Positions 21,761 through 33,533 of a stretch of 64,000 bases of DNA are shown here, piece after piece. Source of the stretch: Astropecten irregularis. Its lineage: Eukaryota; Echinodermata; Asteroidea; Paxillosida; Astropectinidae. The stretch's first letter is position 1, and every line of letters starts with the position of its first letter. The stretch lies in NCBI GenBank assembly GCA_963971285.1, contig OZ020249.1, positions 3,348,001 to 3,412,000 of the forward strand, in the 5' to 3' direction. The position numbers and the translations under genes were made by a program. The notes below the pieces were generated by a model, which was not told where the DNA came from, ran no database searches, and saw only the letters and a list, made by a program, of their open reading frames with translations.

Positions 21761-24642
21761 ACATATGCAAATACCCGCCAGTCTTTGTCCTTAAATCATC
21801 AGTCGAGTATTAAAGTATAACCTTCCCTTAATGGGAGTCTTATTCTCTACTCAAAGAAGCTGCGTGTGTCCAGGTGGAATTAGGCTGTCCACTGTAAGTC
21901 TGTAGGATATTGCTTCTCACCGGCCCCACTAATAAGATATGTAATCTCCAATGAAGTCAAATGAAGGGGAGATCCTTGGTAAAGCAGACAGTCCTTCAAC
22001 ATATGTACATACCTGGTAGTCTCTGTCCTGGAATCATCAGTCGAGAAATGATCTAAGTATACAAGAATCCTACGAGACCCTATAATGTGTGTGCCGTGGC
22101 GGGGGTTGGGGCATCCCGTGACGCACAACGTTGAACTTTTCGTCTGTATTATACCGTACTCACTCAACGGGACAAGAGATCATTGTGAATGTGGAATGGT
22201 CCCATCCTGGCTTTGTCTATATTTTAACCTACAGTAACCATTAATATCTCAACAGCCTGTTTGCATTGAAAATAACGGCAAAATTCTTACCTGTGTAGAT
22301 CCAATGGCCATGTCAGAAACAAATGAGCACAGGTTTTTTGTTCAAGCGTGCGACGTGACGAAACGGTTTCCATGTATTTCATATGGACATGGCAGTAAAA
22401 AGAAGGAAACAGAAATGTTTACAAAGTGAAAAATAAAATAGAGAAATCAACAAGTTAAGGACCAACAATGCAAGGCTTTTGTTCTTATAAAAGCCACCAA
22501 CCTGAAACTATTGTCAGACAAATCGTCTTTACAGCAGAAATGGATGTTTACATTTTGTTGCTTGAATAACTTGACGTCACTTTACTTATAAATATGTAAA
22601 TATGTAAAAAAAAAAAAAAAAAAATCGAAGGTTTAGAAATGCAAATGTATATACCAAATTATTCTTTTAGTATCGAAGTTTTTTACTTGGCATTTATTCA
22701 AAAGTTTGAAAGACGTCAAAATGTCACCAGTTAACACGAGCCTTATATCTGTATCTTTTTTTAATCGTTTTGTACTCAACGATCTGTATCGCTATCTCGT
22801 ATAACTATATAACCATATTTTAGAAGATTGAAACTGCTTGGGAATCAATTTTTTTTCTCCATTTGTTCTTCATTTATGTGTCTCACAAGATCATCAAACA
22901 TGTATAAAACTGAAAGATAGGGAGATTTCAGTTCCATGTTCATTGAGTAAATGAAATTACAACATAGAATCACGTAGTTGATATTCCTTTTTCATTCTTC
23001 ATTTTCTTTTGTACAACATTTCTTCAAGTTGATTTCAATTTTCTTTCAGTTATTCAAGTAAGTTATATAACTTCATTGAATGTATATACTGCACGTTCTA
23101 TTGTATGAAGGTTGGCGTGTATGGCGTATAAGATATTGTACTTGTATAGCTACATATGAACAAATAACTAATATGACGATATTATTATTTTCAGGCGAAT
23201 ATTCGCAGACTGACATTCTTTTCACTTAGAACTTAATTTGTGCCCAATCATTCTTTGTGCCGCACCTTCGTAGTAAGTTTGCAATGACCTTCTCGGGAAA
23301 ACCGTTTGATGTGCACAGTTTCATCAAATTATAATTGTTGTTCACATTTCATGTTGTTTTATGTTCCTAATGCAAATTTCAAAGCGAAACTTTGGAACAT
23401 CTCTTTTCTGTACTGTTCATATTGATGCTTGGATTTTGTAGTTGCCGAAAGATATTATTCAGAAAATGTACAAAAGTGTCGAACGAATTCTGGATATAAT
23501 TTTGTTTTAAATATGATCTATGTTTTGTTATTGATTGGCAGATTGCATCAAATCATTTGGCATAATTTAATGTAAATATGTTGATCGATGTATCAATCTC
23601 AGAGTTGATATACACGAGATTTACAAACGTAATTTAAAGAGATTCTTGCGGAGCATTATACTTGTCAAGAACTCGTTTTGTTATATATAATTATACATGA
23701 AGTGTGGCACTTAATTTCTTTAATGGAAATGACTTAAACCATTGTTGAAAATCCTCTTTCTGACGGGAAGTGTTGTTTGTTTTTGTTTATTTTATTTCCT
23801 GTGTTTTATTAATTGATTTGATATGTGTATATTTAACGAAATGTCATTGGAATTTGATGTCTTTGCACAATTTGTACATAATGTATTTTTGGTTAGAGCT
23901 GTAACAATGTGTAGCGAGTATGAAACTCAGCACTCTGTTAATTTAAAACATGCCGAATTGGGTTTAGAATAATGAAAATGAACTAGCCCGAATACTATTC
24001 AATGGCAACATCAGCAAGTTACATATACATACGTAAAGTTGGCTGGATATTATACAACCAGCAATGACCCAGTGAACACTCATTATGATACAAGTTATGC
24101 TCATATCATCCACACTAGCTGATAACTTGTCTGTATTATTTCTAACATGTACCACTTTGATACATTATTGATGACATAAGTCATGTATAACATTGATGCT
24201 GTATTATGATCTTTCCCCATGTACATGTAAACACTGTAATTAATTCCTTTTGAGTAATGATTGTCTATCATCTTTATTGTGTACGTACCATGTTAAAGGT
24301 AATGTCATGTAATCACATCAGGTAATTTGGGTTTTGTCAAAAAACGGCAGATTCATGGGGTAAAAATATCAAGTAAGATACAGTAACAGTCATATAATTC
24401 TGTGAAATTTGAATTATTATGGAAGTATGAATTTCTATTACACATTGTTGATTGCATCATGTTTAAACTAGATGAGGATATCTTGTGTGCATTTTGTATG
24501 TTTGTAAAGACCTTACTCGGGAAAGCTGTGTAATATTCACAATTGTACCAAAATAAACTTCAAGATTCACCCGATTTTACTCAGAATTGATTTTGTGTCG
24601 TTATGATGTTTTCATGTTATGATGTTGATAATACAATTAACC
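21761..24642. other. Long AT-rich non-coding region, possible 3' UTR
   Basis: No coding exon seen. 21890-22170 resembles the 3' flank of the intact NLR exon. The rest is AT-rich, including an A-run at 22607-22624. AATAAA at 24552-24557 is a candidate poly(A) signal but cannot be assigned to a transcript. Confidence 0.35.
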
Positions 24643-24830
24643 GAGTCTGGGACCTTAGGGAGACCTTCCCATAAGGCCGTGCACAAACGTACGTTTTCGA
24701 AACAAACCAATGAACCTGAAATTGACATAATATGTTCATATTGAGAACATTCTCTGTCTTCTATTAAAATATGGACAGTAGCTAGTACCTTAAGGGGACA
24801 TCGAAAAGTCTCCCTAAGTCCCGATGACTC
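24643..24830. mobile_element. 188 bp MITE-like element
   Basis: GAGTC...GGGAC...TTAGGGAGAC at the left end matches the inverse sequence at the right end (GTCTCCCTAAGTCC...GACTC). No ORF. Family unknown. Confidence 0.45.
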
Positions 24831-25199
24831 TCTAATGTCAAGGTTAAGACGGTAACGTGTCTCCCTAATACCCCATCTGTAATTATAATTATTATTAAAC
24901 ATTTAATTCTTTGTGGACGAACACGGAGCCGATCCGAAATATTGAATAAGCTTTATAATCTAAGCATTCTTCCAAATAGTTTAATCAAACTGAACAATGT
25001 ATGCAACCACAAAGCAGAAAAAGGAGTAATGATTTCAACACCCTCCAGAAGAGGGGGGGGGCTACGGTTTCCAAAGCTATTATTAGAGATTGAGGCCTAA
25101 ATGCCATGTTTGAAAAAAACAAAATCTGTTTTTGTTTTTTTGCATTTTATGTACAAAATGTTTTAATTGGTAAAGCATCACCCTTTTTGCAGATTTAAT

Positions 25200-25760
25200 T
25201 CTGAAGAAAAAGAACGGCAGCTTAATGTCGGAACAGCTAATTTAACTTGTTCCCACATCAGAAATGTCAGGACAGCTAACTAGACATTTTAGTGATCGTG
25301 GACGAACACAGAGCAGTTCCGACTTCATTTAATTAATAAGATTTATCGGCTCTTAGCAGTCTTTAAAGGGTTCAAAGGTAATATTATTTTGGTTTGTTCC
25401 AATGAAATACAGATTTATGGGCAATATCAATCCCATACTGTGCCCACTTTTTCAGAAAACGGGGAAACACGACCACAGTTTTCTTAAGTCTTTACTCTTT
25501 TATTTTGGATTCAAAAGCTGACAGCTTATGAAACTTTTAAACCAACGCTCTTAAACAGATTATCAAAATCAACTGCTCTAATTAAACGCACCTCACAAAT
25601 ATAGGGTTAACAGGGTCCACAAACCACAATACATAATCTGACTGGAAATTCGTTTGGTACAGCTTGTTAAACAGCTACACCATCACTACCCTCACCACGT
25701 ACCAGCAACTTTCATTCCATTAACAGTATACAGCAGTAAACATTTCAAGTTTAACACATT
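25200..25760. repeat. Retroelement leader fragment, copy A
   Basis: Matches 33300-33630 throughout, including ATAGGGTTAACAGGGTCCAC and AACTTTCATTCCATTAACAG. In the second copy the same sequence leads into Ty3/gypsy-type protease and reverse transcriptase. Here the match ends at 25750 and AT-rich sequence follows. 24905-25360 holds two related copies of GTGGACGAACACRGAG, perhaps from the same family. Confidence 0.55.
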
Positions 25761-25892
25761 ATTCCCCTTACAAATTACCCTTAATCAAACTTTCTCTTAT
25801 CTAATTCAAGTATGTCTCGTAATACCACTGACAATATTTCTAGTAAATATCAATGTAGAGCTAGTAATCTATGTTACAAGAAATGACCAGAG

Positions 25893-26250
25893 TTAGGAGG
25901 CCCTGACGTTTCAATCCAGCAGGCTCCTTCTCGAAGGCTAAATGACAAGAGAACAAGGACATACTAGTAAAGATACACATAAATGGATGAGAGAATCAAA
26001 ACAAAAGGGAGGATAGCCCTTTATTATTGTCTACCTTTGATCTTGCCTACCCCAGACCCCAATTTGTCCCATTCCCCGACCACACTTACTTACCATATCC
26101 TCCCTGGCCATTGGCCCCCTAGTTTTGGTCTGACCCTGTCATCCTTTTATGTATATGATTGATTGCATGTACTTATTCTCTTGACATATAGCCTCCGGCA
26201 AAGATCCTTCTGATCATAGGATCGAAACATCAGACCCTCCTATTATTTTT
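25893..26250. mobile_element. Inverted pair of GAAAC-motif termini, Penelope-like
   Basis: The left end reads AGTTAGGAGGCCCTGACGTT (plus sense) and the right end reads AGGATCGAAACATCAGACCC, approximately its inverse. Each inner side has a short stem next to GAAAC. The sequence beyond 26250 matches, inverted, the sequence left of 12409. The family is shared with 12409-12483 and 48680-48760. Confidence 0.45.
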
Positions 26251-26459
26251 AACTCCAAGCATTTGAGATATTACACGTCATCATTTTTGCCTATTACTTC
26301 TTTAACAAGAAATAAGTTGATTTTCCGAAGAGCAAACGAACATTGATAGAGCCAACTAAACCTAAGACATTTGAATATAATTATGTGCCAATCCTCCACC
26401 ATAATAATCGCCCCACCCTATATGATGTTGTAATGATGTATTTTGTCTAAGATAATGTT

Positions 26460-26742
26460 CTACGATTCTTTATCTTTCTTATTTTGGGCAGAATAAGCCA
26501 CCTTACTGCACAGGAGCCAGTAGATCCATGCCATAATCAATGGTAAAAAGACCATCATACACACACTAGCCAATATAACATCTATCAGATAATATAGTAT
26601 GACACTCAGCTTGCCCGCACTGGTTCGCAGGTAGGCACCACCGTGTAACAGGGCATGTTCTATCCAATGGGCTGCAGTTTTAACTGGTGGTACGACATTG
26701 TGCTTCATAATTCCCGACAGGCGCTTGGCATTCTTGGCGTAA
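26460..26742 (-). CDS. UGT exon 4, membrane anchor and tail
   Basis: Acceptor CTGTTTTCCAG, stop TAG at 26460-26462. Encodes SYAKNAKRLSGIMK, the TAAHWIEHALLHGGA region typical of the family, a hydrophobic span (VILASVCMMVFLPLIMAWIY) and a short cytosolic tail with a dilysine-type ER signal. Confidence 0.9.
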
Positions 26743-29700
26743 CTGGAAAACAGAAATGAAATTAAAGATAAGGAGGAAAAATTATACATTGGAAGTTTGA
26801 AATGCAAATGCATTTGTTTCAAAATAATCACAAAAATGTCAATATAATTTCTCTGTAACTGTACCTGTCATTGCTCAGCATGCGGACGGCTGTTTCATGA
26901 AGCTTGTCTTCTGTGAATTCAGCCAGTGGTATAATTTCTGCCATGCCACGTGCTCCAAGCCGGGTTGAACAGTCTTTATTGTCACCAACCAGTGGTATAG
27001 CTATTACTGGGACGCCGTGGTACATGGTCTCCAGCATACCATTGTTACCCCCATGGAAGATCAACAGTTTGGTCTTTGGGTGTCCTAGAAAGAATTGTCA
27101 GCCATTCATTTAAAAATATTATATGTCAAAGATGGGCTACCAAAGGTTTTGCCTATCTTTCAGGTATGGCAAAACAAAAATACCCCTCAAAAAGATTTTT
27201 GTAATTCAAGTTTCAGGGATAATATATATTTTTCTGATCTATGACAGTTGAAACTTATGATTTGAAAGCTTCATTATTCCTCTTTAAAATGATAGATGTG
27301 CCATCTGTTGTGATTATGTAATAAAGAGCAACGAAGGACAAAGACAGAAGAGAAATGTTGCACAATTCAAATGAGAATACATCATGTTTGGACCGTTCTT
27401 TCACGCATCAGTGCATCAACACCATTCATCAACTCAGTCCATCTTCGAAACGATTGGGAATTCACTACTGAAATAAACAAATGTTGTTTTGACATTGCTG
27501 CATATTATCAGAATTGTAGATTCCTCGATTACATTTGCTTAGCAAATGATATATCGTTGTAAAGAATAATAATCACGCTTTCCAATGATACCAGTTTCAC
27601 CGTTCATAGATCAGTAAAAAAACAAACTTGAATTGCAAAACTTTTTTGAGGAGTTTAGATAAGGGTAGCATTCAATCAGTTCTGAAAATGTGTTTACCTG
27701 TACAAGAGGGCAAAAAGGAGACTAAAAAATGCTATTAAAATATATAAACCCGTTGAATAGAACTTCGCAGTGTGTATTGGAACTTATGATTTAGTGGCGT
27801 GACCAAGATCCACCAATCAGATGATAGGGATTTATGAGGGTAATGTGTAATTAGGCCATAAAAAAATTGTTGTATTGGCGTAACGGAGGTTTGGAAAATA
27901 GGGTAGGGCTGGCGGATTTTTTATTTTTTCCTGGGATATTAAATGCTTTTTCCCTTGTATATCACAGTATTTGACGTGTCAAATAAAAACAAGAAATGAC
28001 ATAACACTTTTAACCAGTCTGGTTTCCATCTTTTACTCCTTTTAAGCTTTTAATCTGCATAGAAATTTGCGATTTTTTTCCCCCCGATTTTCATTTATTT
28101 ATTTTAAATTTTTTTTTTTTTGGTTTAAACTGTTTACGGTCGGGGCATATTTTTGGGTTGGGCGGGTTACGCCAATACAACAATTTTTATGGCCTCATGA
28201 ATAAATGCCTAGCTAAGGTTTGTGCACATCCCTACGGGATTTTTTTTCAGAGGATATACTGTGCAATGCACAGATTGGAGCGCATCACGACGACCAGTTA
28301 CACTAGTGATTGAAACAAATAATGTTGAAAATCATTCATGTTCAGTCATTATCTGCAGTGCCAATGAATATACTGTATATGATATGTTCACTGACCTAGA
28401 ATATCATTCTGCGGTATCCACGACATGAGTTTAGTATTCCTGCCAAGTTTCTTGGGTGGTGTACGGCCAGGGTATCGCCATAATACTCGCTGTGGAAGCC
28501 TAGCCATAGCTGCTGCTATAGTCTCAGTCATAGAAGTATCCATAACCTCAACCACTGAGCCCCACGAGAAGATAACCACGCCATTCTCTCCCGATCCCTC
28601 GAAGAAATCTTCAAGCTCCTTGTGTATCAAGAAAAAGAAATTTCGTCAGTGAAAAAACTTTACTTTGTTATAGGCCCATTGGTCAGATTTGTGCTTCCCC
28701 CAACCGAACAAATAATGATAATAAACATTATTAATATGCAAACTAGTCTTGCCCTTCACCGACGTGGATGAGCATTGCATACTCAGTGCTTTTTAGTACA
28801 CACGAAAAACCCACGCGCTGGCCCATTGTGGGATTCTAACCCTACCTATAGTGCAGATGTCATATAACAATAGACCACTAAACTAGCTGGGGTCAGCAGG
28901 GTAAGTCCAATCCAATATCGCAATGTTATTATTAATGATTTTTTCTTCGGAGAGATAGAATTATGCAAATTAGGCTTGCCCTTCACAAACGTGAAGGAGG
29001 TTTGCTTGCTCAGTTGGGATTCGAACCCATAGGTGTAGCGCAATACACGTAGCCCTATATCAATGATCGATGGTAGTTAGTCAAACATATGTAAGTTATC
29101 GGGATCTTGAGAATAATTATTATACCAAGCCCGCATAAATCCCCCGCCATCTGATTGGTCGATCGTGATCACATGTCACTAAAATTATTCGAACGGGTAT
29201 TAATATAACTTCCATGATACTATTAAAATATAGAAGGCGTGTATTATCAAAAGGACACGTGCCTCTTCAAGTAAATGCATTGTGTATGGGTCATTTTATG
29301 AAACCACGGGGCTTGGCTTGGGACTTATTTCGCTACCGACACTTATCCAGAAAATGAAACGAAGCAATTTGGGCCACGTGACGAAGATGAAGAATGGTTC
29401 CGAGCTTTGCCGTGCATCCCATGCCCCCCCCCCCCATTTAAAGTTTTTAGGAAGTTGTGTTACTGGGGGTGGGAGGCAAGGGGCCACATAACCCGCATGG
29501 GGTTGGGGGATTGTGGGTGAAAAAAACGCCAAGGAAAACAAGTAACTGAACTGTTAGATTGGAAGATGTTGGTAGGTTTAATTATGGGTGTGTCTCGTGC
29601 AACAGACTGAGTGCACATGGGGACAACTGATGGTTTTTTTCACGTTTTAGTTGACAACCAAATATTCCTAATCATTTGTTTTTTCTTCAAAAACTTGATC

Positions 29701-30673
29701 TAGTGTGCATCTGGGTTGGAATGCTTATTGTTACCTTATTGAGTGGTTTCGGTTCATCAGTAGATAAGCCTCCTACCATGATCACATTTGGCGGTACAAC
29801 TCTCGGAAAGTCCATTGCGAAGTGCGTATTGAGCACCCACATCTCCGCACTGCGCATTGTGTCTCTAATGTTCATGTCCGTACGGATGCCGTGTTGAGTC
29901 TTGAGCGCATCGAACGGTCCCAGCACAAACCGATCCGTCATGAACGATATAGCTATGTATTTGATTGAGTTCAAAAACCTTTCTCAAAATGTCATCGTAT
30001 CCGTGTAGCCGCTCATGAACAGCGGGACGTGTGCCGTATTCACTGGAATATCGGCCCAACGATCGACGAAACCAGATGCCAGGAGGCCGGCATTAATAAC
30101 AACGAATCGCAATGACAACTTTTGAGCAACCAGTGCCATGCAAGGTTTGACAAGGTCAAAGGTCATGAGATCAAACTCACTGTTTCTTAGTCTTCCTATA
30201 ACTTCCTCGTCTCCAAGCAGAACATTGCATTCAAATGACAGATACTTGTACATGTGCTTGGAGGGTTTTAACTCTTCTTTCTCTTTGGGCTCCAGTCCAA
30301 CCAGCCTCTTGGCCCAGAGAGACAGATACCCCTGCCACTCCTGGTAGGTGCTGTTCAGAGCCTCCATGACGAAAGCATCCGTCATTTGCTTCATTTCCTT
30401 TGGGCTGTACGGTGAATTGTACACCTGGAAGTCGAACCAGTCAGCATCGCTGCCGTTCAGGCGATGTATGTAGGAGCTGCTCAGGAGGAAGGTGACTTTG
30501 CGACCCTGCCGAACCAATTCACGGCCGATCTTGGAACTGAAGATGTAGTGCGACTGGTCCACTCCTGCAGACATTAGGATCTTTCCCGCTTGGACGCCGT
30601 GACCAAAGATTATAAATAGGACGAATCCAGTCAAGATAGTATTACTCTTTGCTACATGCATGGCCGCCATCAT
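26460..30673 (-). CDS. UDP-glucuronosyltransferase, four exons, one internal stop
   Basis: Exons on the minus strand: 30673-29735, 28618-28396, 27084-26865 and 26742-26460. All are GT-AG with matching phases (0, 1, 2), giving 554 codons plus stop, close to the usual 520-550 of the family. The enzyme would transfer glucuronic acid or another sugar from UDP-sugar to small lipophilic acceptors in the ER lumen. Visible: signal peptide (ILTGFVLFIIFGHGVQAG), variable acceptor half, the UGT signature across exons 2-3 (WIPQND, HGGNNG, GVPVIAIPLVGDN), a C-terminal membrane span and a lysine-rich tail ending KKDKES. Codon 230 in exon 1 is TGA (29984-29986), and the frame continues normally on both sides. 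This is either a nonsense allele, a young pseudogene or a sequence error. Confidence 0.85.
26865..27084 (-). CDS. UGT exon 3, UGT signature
   Basis: Acceptor TTTCTTTCTAG, donor ACAG|GTACAG, phases 1 to 2. Encodes GHPKTKLLIFHGGNNGMLET and MYHGVPVIAIPLVGDNKD. The HGG and GVP anchor residues of the donor site are present. Most family members end the motif with Asp-Gln, and here it is Asp-Asn, with Phe before the catalytic-site-adjacent His. Confidence 0.9.
27853..28195. mobile_element. 343 bp MITE in UGT intron 2
   Basis: Left end AGGCCATAAAAAAATTGTTG and right end its inverse. The terminal inverted repeats extend over about 33 bp, to TATTGGCGTAAC. Non-coding, with T-rich runs inside. The target duplication is not clear. 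Confidence 0.7.
28396..28618 (-). CDS. UGT exon 2, start of donor domain
   Basis: Begins GAGCTTGAAGAT after an ACACAAG acceptor and ends CTAG|GTCAGT in phase 1. Encodes ELEDFFEGSGENGVVIFSWG through LMSWIPQNDILG, the UDP-sugar-binding half up to the WxPQND turn. Confidence 0.88.
28735..28892 (-). repeat. tRNA-derived SINE remnant in UGT intron 1
   Basis: Read on the minus strand, it has an A-box-like TAGTTTAGTGGTCTA, a B-box-like GGGTTAGAATCCC, and ends TGAAGGGCAAGACTAGTTTG. The second copy 75 bp away shares the tail. Confidence 0.5.
28967..29070 (-). repeat. tRNA-derived SINE remnant, second copy
   Basis: The minus strand shows a B box GGGTTCGAATCCC and the tail GTGAAGGGCAAGCCTAATTT, matching the neighbour in the same orientation. 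The A box is weak. Confidence 0.5.
29735..30673 (-). CDS. UGT exon 1, signal peptide and acceptor half
   Basis: The first ATGs in frame are at 30673, 30670 and 30661. All put the same hydrophobic signal sequence at the N-terminus. Donor AAG|GTAACA lies after PLNK. The frame is open except for TGA at 29984-29986, between ACATTT and GAAAGG. The residues around it (YTDTMTF before, ERFLNSIKY after) follow the family pattern, so no base is missing. Confidence 0.85.
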
Positions 30674-30999
30674 TGCCACCACAGATTGTAATGAGTACAA
30701 ACTCCAGACAAGGTGTGCCGTGATTTATGCTATACGCAGAACCAGCATCATTTTTAAAGGTACACGCCCGTTTCAAAGTCCAAACAAAAAAAATGAAGAG
30801 TGCAGAACACAATATTTCTAAAACGCTTGATGGAGGTTTTCGTGAAAAAAAGTCAGAAATATGTCGTTTAATTAGGGTTTATTAACGGAAATCAAAAAAT
30901 CGAGCTGTACACGATGCAAAAATCATCTGCAAAACATAAACATATCCATCTCTGTTGAAAATATAAGGCTTTTCAGAATTATCCAGAAATGTTTTTTGA
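30674..30999. other. Upstream region of the UGT gene
   Basis: No exon seen. The interval presumably contains the UGT promoter (minus strand), but no TATA box or other element can be called reliably. Confidence 0.3.
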
Positions 31000-31285
31000 G
31001 TTGAAGCAATGTTTGCGAGTAGACGCAATGTTTTTGAGTTGACGTAATGTTTGCGAGTTGACGCAATGTTTGCGAGTTGAGGAAATGTTTGCGAGTTGAG
31101 GCAATGTTTGCGAGTTGAGGCAATGTTTGCGAGTTGAGGCAATTAATGTTTGCGAGTTGAGGCAATGTTTGCGAGTTGACGCAATGTTTGAAAGTTGACG
31201 TAATGTTGACGAGTTGACGTAATGTTTGCGAGTTGACACAATGTTTTGCGAGTTATCGCAATGTTGGCGAGTAGACGCAATGTTT
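31000..31285. repeat. 19 bp minisatellite
   Basis: About 15 tandem copies of GCGAGTTGACGCAATGTTT with variants. Because 19 is not a multiple of three, all three minus-strand frames read through with the same 19-residue peptide period. The long overlapping open frames here are explained by that and not by a gene. Confidence 0.9.
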
Positions 31286-33299
31286 TTGACAAAAGGAATT
31301 TGGGGGCATGATCGATGAAACAATTTTGATCCGTTCTTAGCTCTATGTTTTGAGGGACCGAAAAGATTTCCACATGAATTCACAAAATATAATTTTGATG
31401 ACACAAAAATATGTTGAGGGCATGAAATGATTTCCCTGTATTATATGACAAGAAATTGTCTCTATAGGCTTTCCCGTTCCGCTCGAAAATTTCCCCTCCC
31501 CAAAAAAATGCAACGGGGACCGGGTGAATGACTCAGGGAACTTGCAGGCCATGCTGTCTCGCATAAAAAATACTACAAGAACGTCCATGAGAGGATGGAC
31601 CGCACTGGTTATCACGGGCCCAAGCGTCGGGCTGAATGCGTCGCAAGCCCCCACGCGCTGTGTCTGCACCGGTGGTAATGCACCCGCAGTGATCGAAATT
31701 TTATTTAAAGAAATTCAATTTGGCATGTATTTATTTTGCCTGTTCGCGTTGGAAATTCATGATTTAAACATGGGAACACTAGTAGTCCGTGGGCCGTGAG
31801 GCCAAATCCGCTTTAGTTTTTGAGTTACGTGACCATCATCATCGAATTTGTTCCCATTCGGCATGGATGTAGATCTGACATTACTGAACAAGAATTTATT
31901 TGTTCCTACGTCAAATTTGTGTTCCCTAAAGAGAAATTTGCGATAGAAAATCGTCAAATTTTACGTACAGAAAAAACATAAGAATAAACAGCGCCCTCAA
32001 TCGGTAGAAAGTAAACATCTACATATAAAACTATAGTTTCTGAGGCATTCGACCAATACGGCAAAATAAAGGTGAAAACTTCAATTTGCATTTTCTTTTC
32101 AATTTTCTATAGGTTAACCGATGACTTTTTTGCCGAAAAGTACATTCAAAGAAAAATACCCCTAAAACGGACGAATTGATCGGTGCCAAACCAAAAATAG
32201 TACCCCTCCACTACAGGGTAAAAATAGAGCGAATTTATGGCCTAATTTCATCCAAACGGCTCAAAGGTGAAAGTCCAAACTCTGGTGATCGGGTTCCATC
32301 CATTTTGTCTACTAGACTTACCACGTAGGGCTCACCAGACGCTTTAAGAGAAAAGATTTTGAGGGTATACAAAAAATTTATGAGCACCGCGGACCGATTT
32401 AGGCCTATTTACTGGTCTGCACCCTTCTAGGGACATTTTATTGTCCATCTTCCGATATCTATGCGTCACAGATGTCGACGTCACGGTGCACTGTGACGTC
32501 ACCTGATGACGGCGCGCCGGAATTCGAATCTTGCCCTGCAACAACAACGCGCAGCATTGCCAACATAAGCAAACATACGTCAAAAGTCTCTGTTCTTGTT
32601 TGACATTCACGTGTTACACAAGGATTTTTCGGCGGCGCATTTTTCCGAATGTGACCAAAGAGATAAGCACAGGAGATGAGATCGGTGAATATGTATTTTT
32701 GATATGATGTAAAAATAACAAAACACTGTAAAACAGTTTGGAGTACACAATAAGCAGATAAACACACACAAAACGAAAACAAATTTATTTTTTCAACAGC
32801 TACCAGGGAAGAACTTCATGAGGTGCTAAATATTTTGCATTCATTTTCTTTGTGATTCAGAACAGTATAAGAATAGAGCTTAGGTCCACTGTGATTGTTC
32901 GCCTTTTATGTCGAAGTGCGAAAACACGAACGATTCTTACACGGTGTTTCTGCAAACCGATCCACATACCAATTGTCACCATGCAAAACCTAAAATCTTG
33001 TCTACATCTACAGGATGTTACTAAGCTTTTGCAAAAAGAAACATTTCCGTAGCATTTGTCGTTCTCGAGAGATATACTGGCCACAAAATTTAATAATCAA
33101 ATATTCAAATGACTGTCACGTGCCTAACTAATTAAGAATATTAACAATCTCCATCATTTATTTTATAAACTTCAGCTTATGAACTTTCATAAGATACGAC
33201 AATATGATAAGATGAAGATTAGAACAGAAAAGGAATATACAAATTCGTTGCATAAAAAATAATATTACATTAAATTAAATTACAGTTAAATTGTAGAAA
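31286..33299. other. Intergenic region, no gene seen
   Basis: Open frames on both strands are short and lack family resemblance or paired splice sites. No inverted-repeat element was recognised. The sequence has mixed composition, with AT-rich stretches at 32060-32160 and 33100-33300. Confidence 0.4.
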
Positions 33300-33533
33300 A
33301 TCCGAACGCAAACTTAACCTGTTATACGACATCAGCAATGTCAGAACAGCTTAACATTAGAACAAAATCTAAAGTTGTTCCGACATCAGAAATCTCGGAA
33401 CAGCTTACTGCTAATGAAACATTTAAACTAAAGCTCTTAAGTAGATTAGCAAAATCAACTGCTCTCAACGCGTCTCAAAAATAGGGTTAACAGGGTCCAC
33501 AAACCACAATACATAATCTGACCGGAAACTCGT
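33300..33533. repeat. Retroelement leader fragment, copy B
   Basis: Matches 25200-25630, including two GTC(A/G)GAACAGCTTA-type words and ATAGGGTTAACAGGGTCCAC. It immediately precedes the gypsy-type coding remnant. Confidence 0.55.

Noticed and set aside
30882-31404. Four overlapping minus-strand open frames of 76-141 codons
   Set aside because: They are the frames of one 19 bp minisatellite. All show the same 19-residue period, with no splice signals or domain.
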